From an uncultured Litoreibacter sp. (GTDB lineage: Bacteria; Pseudomonadota; Alphaproteobacteria; Rhodobacterales; Rhodobacteraceae), in assembly GCA_947494435.1 (NCBI GenBank), contig CANLUY010000001.1, forward strand, positions 1,602,001 to 1,666,000: 64,000 nt of DNA, given 5' to 3'. Shown one piece after another: positions 62,860 to 64,000 of the stretch. The position numbers were made by a program, and so were the translations under genes. The notes below the pieces were generated by a model. The model was given only the letters and a program-made list of their open reading frames with translations, had not been told where the DNA came from and did not search any database. How positions within the stretch are numbered: position 1 is the stretch's first letter; each line of letters starts with the position of its first letter.

Positions 62860-64000
62860 ATGTCTACAAGTAGACGCCAAGGGGCGTATTCTGCCCGTGT
62901 ATCTGCAGCTCTGGAAGCCAAAGACCGCACCCACCCCAATCACAAAGCCAATGGCGACGAACAGAAATATGCCAATAGCGCATATCTGATGAGCTTCACC
63001 AAAGGTCTGGCACACAAGGACACGACCGGCCTGCTGGCGGATCCGCAAGATTTCATGGCATTTCGACAAGCCATTGATGATGGCTATATCGACGCCTTCA
63101 CCAACCGCATTTTCGTGCCTGACTGTGAAGAAGGGCGCAGACCGTGGGAAGCGCCAACCGCTGGTGTGGCGTATGATCTCCAAGGCCCGGATTGTCAGGC
63201 GGTCACGATGGCACCGGCCCCCGCGCTTGGCTCGGATGAGTTGGATTTCGAGATGGCCGAAGTCTATGAACTGGCGCTTCTGCGCGACGTGGCCCTCAGC
63301 GAATTTGCTGAGACGGGCGGCACCGGCATCTCTGCCTCTGTCACACGGCTGAATGATCTGGCCTATGCTAAGGCCGACTTTCCCAACCGGCCCCGCAAAG
63401 TCGGAGGCACCGGTTTCCTGACCAAACAAACCGCCTTCCGCGGATCCTCACCGGGGGTGGAGAAGGGCGCATACGTCTCCCAATTCCTGTGGATCGGCAA
63501 TGGTGATCCGGCGGATGGGCTGATCGGGTTCGGCCCGCAGCAAATCTCCCAGAAGATCGCCGCAGCCGAAGTGAATGACGACTACATGACGGAATTCACG
63601 GATTTCCACAAAGTCCAGCAGGGCTGCAATGTGAACGCGGTCAACGGCACCTCCGGCGGTCAGAAATTCACCAACACGCGCCGCTTCATCTGCACACCGC
63701 GCGATCTGGCGACTTACGTGCATGTGGACGCCCTTTACCAAGCCTATCTGAATGCCTGCCTGATCCTTCTGGGGCAGGCGGCACCGTTTGACACAGGCTT
63801 CAGCACGCTCGCAGGGATGCGCCGCAGCTTCCCGACAAGCGGGCCACGCAACCTCAATGCTGGCGGGTTCGCGCTTTATGGCGGACCGCACATCCTGACC
63901 TTGGTCACGGAAGTCGCCACGCGCGCGCTGAAAGCCGCACGTTTCCAAAAGTTCAACACACATATCCGCGCCCGTCCGGAAGTGTTGGCCGCACGTTTGG
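62860..64000 (+). CDS. Vanadium-dependent haloperoxidase (bromoperoxidase type), 5' part only
   Basis: The frame opens at ATG 62860, with GGAG eight bases upstream, and runs without a stop through 380 codons off the window end. The N-terminal segment HPNHKANGDEQKY and NSAYLMSFTKGLAHKD resembles the HPxHxxNGDE and NFTKGLPH blocks of vanadium bromoperoxidases of algae and cyanobacteria. Near the end Lys364 and Arg372 form the vanadate-binding K-x7-RP motif (KFNTHIRARP) in the bromoperoxidase spacing. The remaining vanadate ligands (SGH and the axial His) would lie beyond the window. It would oxidise halides with peroxide. No signal peptide is seen. Confidence 0.8.
   Translation, partial: MSTSRRQGAYSARVSAALEAKDRTHPNHKANGDEQKYANSAYLMSFTKGLAHKDTTGLLADPQDFMAFRQAIDDGYIDAFTNRIFVPDCEEGRRPWEAPTAGVAYDLQGPDCQAVTMAPAPALGSDELDFEMAEVYELALLRDVALSEFAETGGTGISASVTRLNDLAYAKADFPNRPRKVGGTGFLTKQTAFRGSSPGVEKGAYVSQFLWIGNGDPADGLIGFGPQQISQKIAAAEVNDDYMTEFTDFHKVQQGCNVNAVNGTSGGQKFTNTRRFICTPRDLATYVHVDALYQAYLNACLILLGQAAPFDTGFSTLAGMRRSFPTSGPRNLNAGGFALYGGPHILTLVTEVATRALKAARFQKFNTHIRARPEVLAARL

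Noticed and set aside
62611-63429. A 272-codon minus-strand open frame at the pth side of the haloperoxidase gene
   Set aside because: It overlaps the haloperoxidase frame, whose motifs are recognisable; the minus-strand product shows no family pattern.
1-64000. CRISPR arrays, transposases, integrases or prophage genes
   Set aside because: I looked for regularly spaced direct repeats and for mobile-element proteins on both strands and found none.

Overview
The window reads as chromosome of a marine alphaproteobacterium of the order Rhodobacterales (Roseobacter group). Pointers are a SAM/SAH-type riboswitch in front of metK (a class known mainly from Rhodobacterales), two secreted proteins with VPLPA-CTERM-like tails, the syntenic block miaB-phoH-ybeY-corC-lnt-metK-trmB, the ihfB-lapA-trpF-trpB block, a Hint-domain protein and a vanadium bromoperoxidase-like enzyme. 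Genes are densely packed, often with 4-base ATGA overlaps. I see no insertion sequence, prophage or CRISPR array, so this is mostly core genome with accessory patches.

Layout. 1-4.2 kb: end of a protocatechuate catabolic operon (pcaD-pcaB), then a zinc alcohol dehydrogenase coupled to an enolase-superfamily enzyme and a convergent FadR-type regulator with its own operator. 4.2-9.2 kb: two tandem OmpA/glycine-zipper lipoproteins, an AraC-MGMT repair protein, a Hint protein, nth and a PfkB-type kinase. 9.4-13.4 kb: a VPLPA-CTERM protein, a divergent sulfotransferase/GT14 glycosyltransferase pair, a HIT protein and a tiny zinc-finger protein. 13.4-26.8 kb: polA, a YafY-type regulator/VOC operon with a strong palindromic operator, DUF1285, a four-gene MoxR-DUF58-BatA/DUF4159 operon and two small envelope genes. 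26.9-30.9 kb: glcDEF glycolate oxidase with a FadR-type operator of the same geometry as the one at 4.2 kb. 30.9-36.4 kb: secreted protease, Hsp20, Tat-exported MsrB-like protein, AraC regulator, ArsR-SRPBCC pair and a glycosyltransferase-like protein.

36.5-45.5 kb: the tRNA/ribosome maturation and envelope block (miaB, phoH, ybeY, corC, lnt), carrying an inserted OmpA-protein/lipoprotein pair that shares an uncharacterised cysteine-containing domain, then riboswitch-metK and trmB. 45.7-55.7 kb: class II-type aroA, two small genes and cmk. Next come GNAT, HAD and DUF3179 genes where rpsA usually sits, followed by ihfB, lapA, trpF, a second VPLPA-CTERM protein and trpB. 55.7-57.6 kb: a tRNA-Asn-like gene with a defective acceptor stem, unexplained GC-rich DNA and a membrane-anchorless slipin. 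57.7-64 kb: site-2 protease, two HAD/DUF genes, DUF2332, a serine hydrolase, pth and the 5' part of a vanadium haloperoxidase gene cut by the window end.

Most interesting leads: the OmpA/lipoprotein pair with a shared domain (38.1-39.0 kb); the GT14/sulfotransferase pair (10.1-12.7 kb); the FadR-type operator pair 23 kb apart; the damaged tRNA-Asn with a second T-arm remnant; a two-copy hairpin repeat directly behind stop codons (35.5 and 48.6 kb). Nothing here was checked against databases; family calls rest on recognised motifs and synteny.
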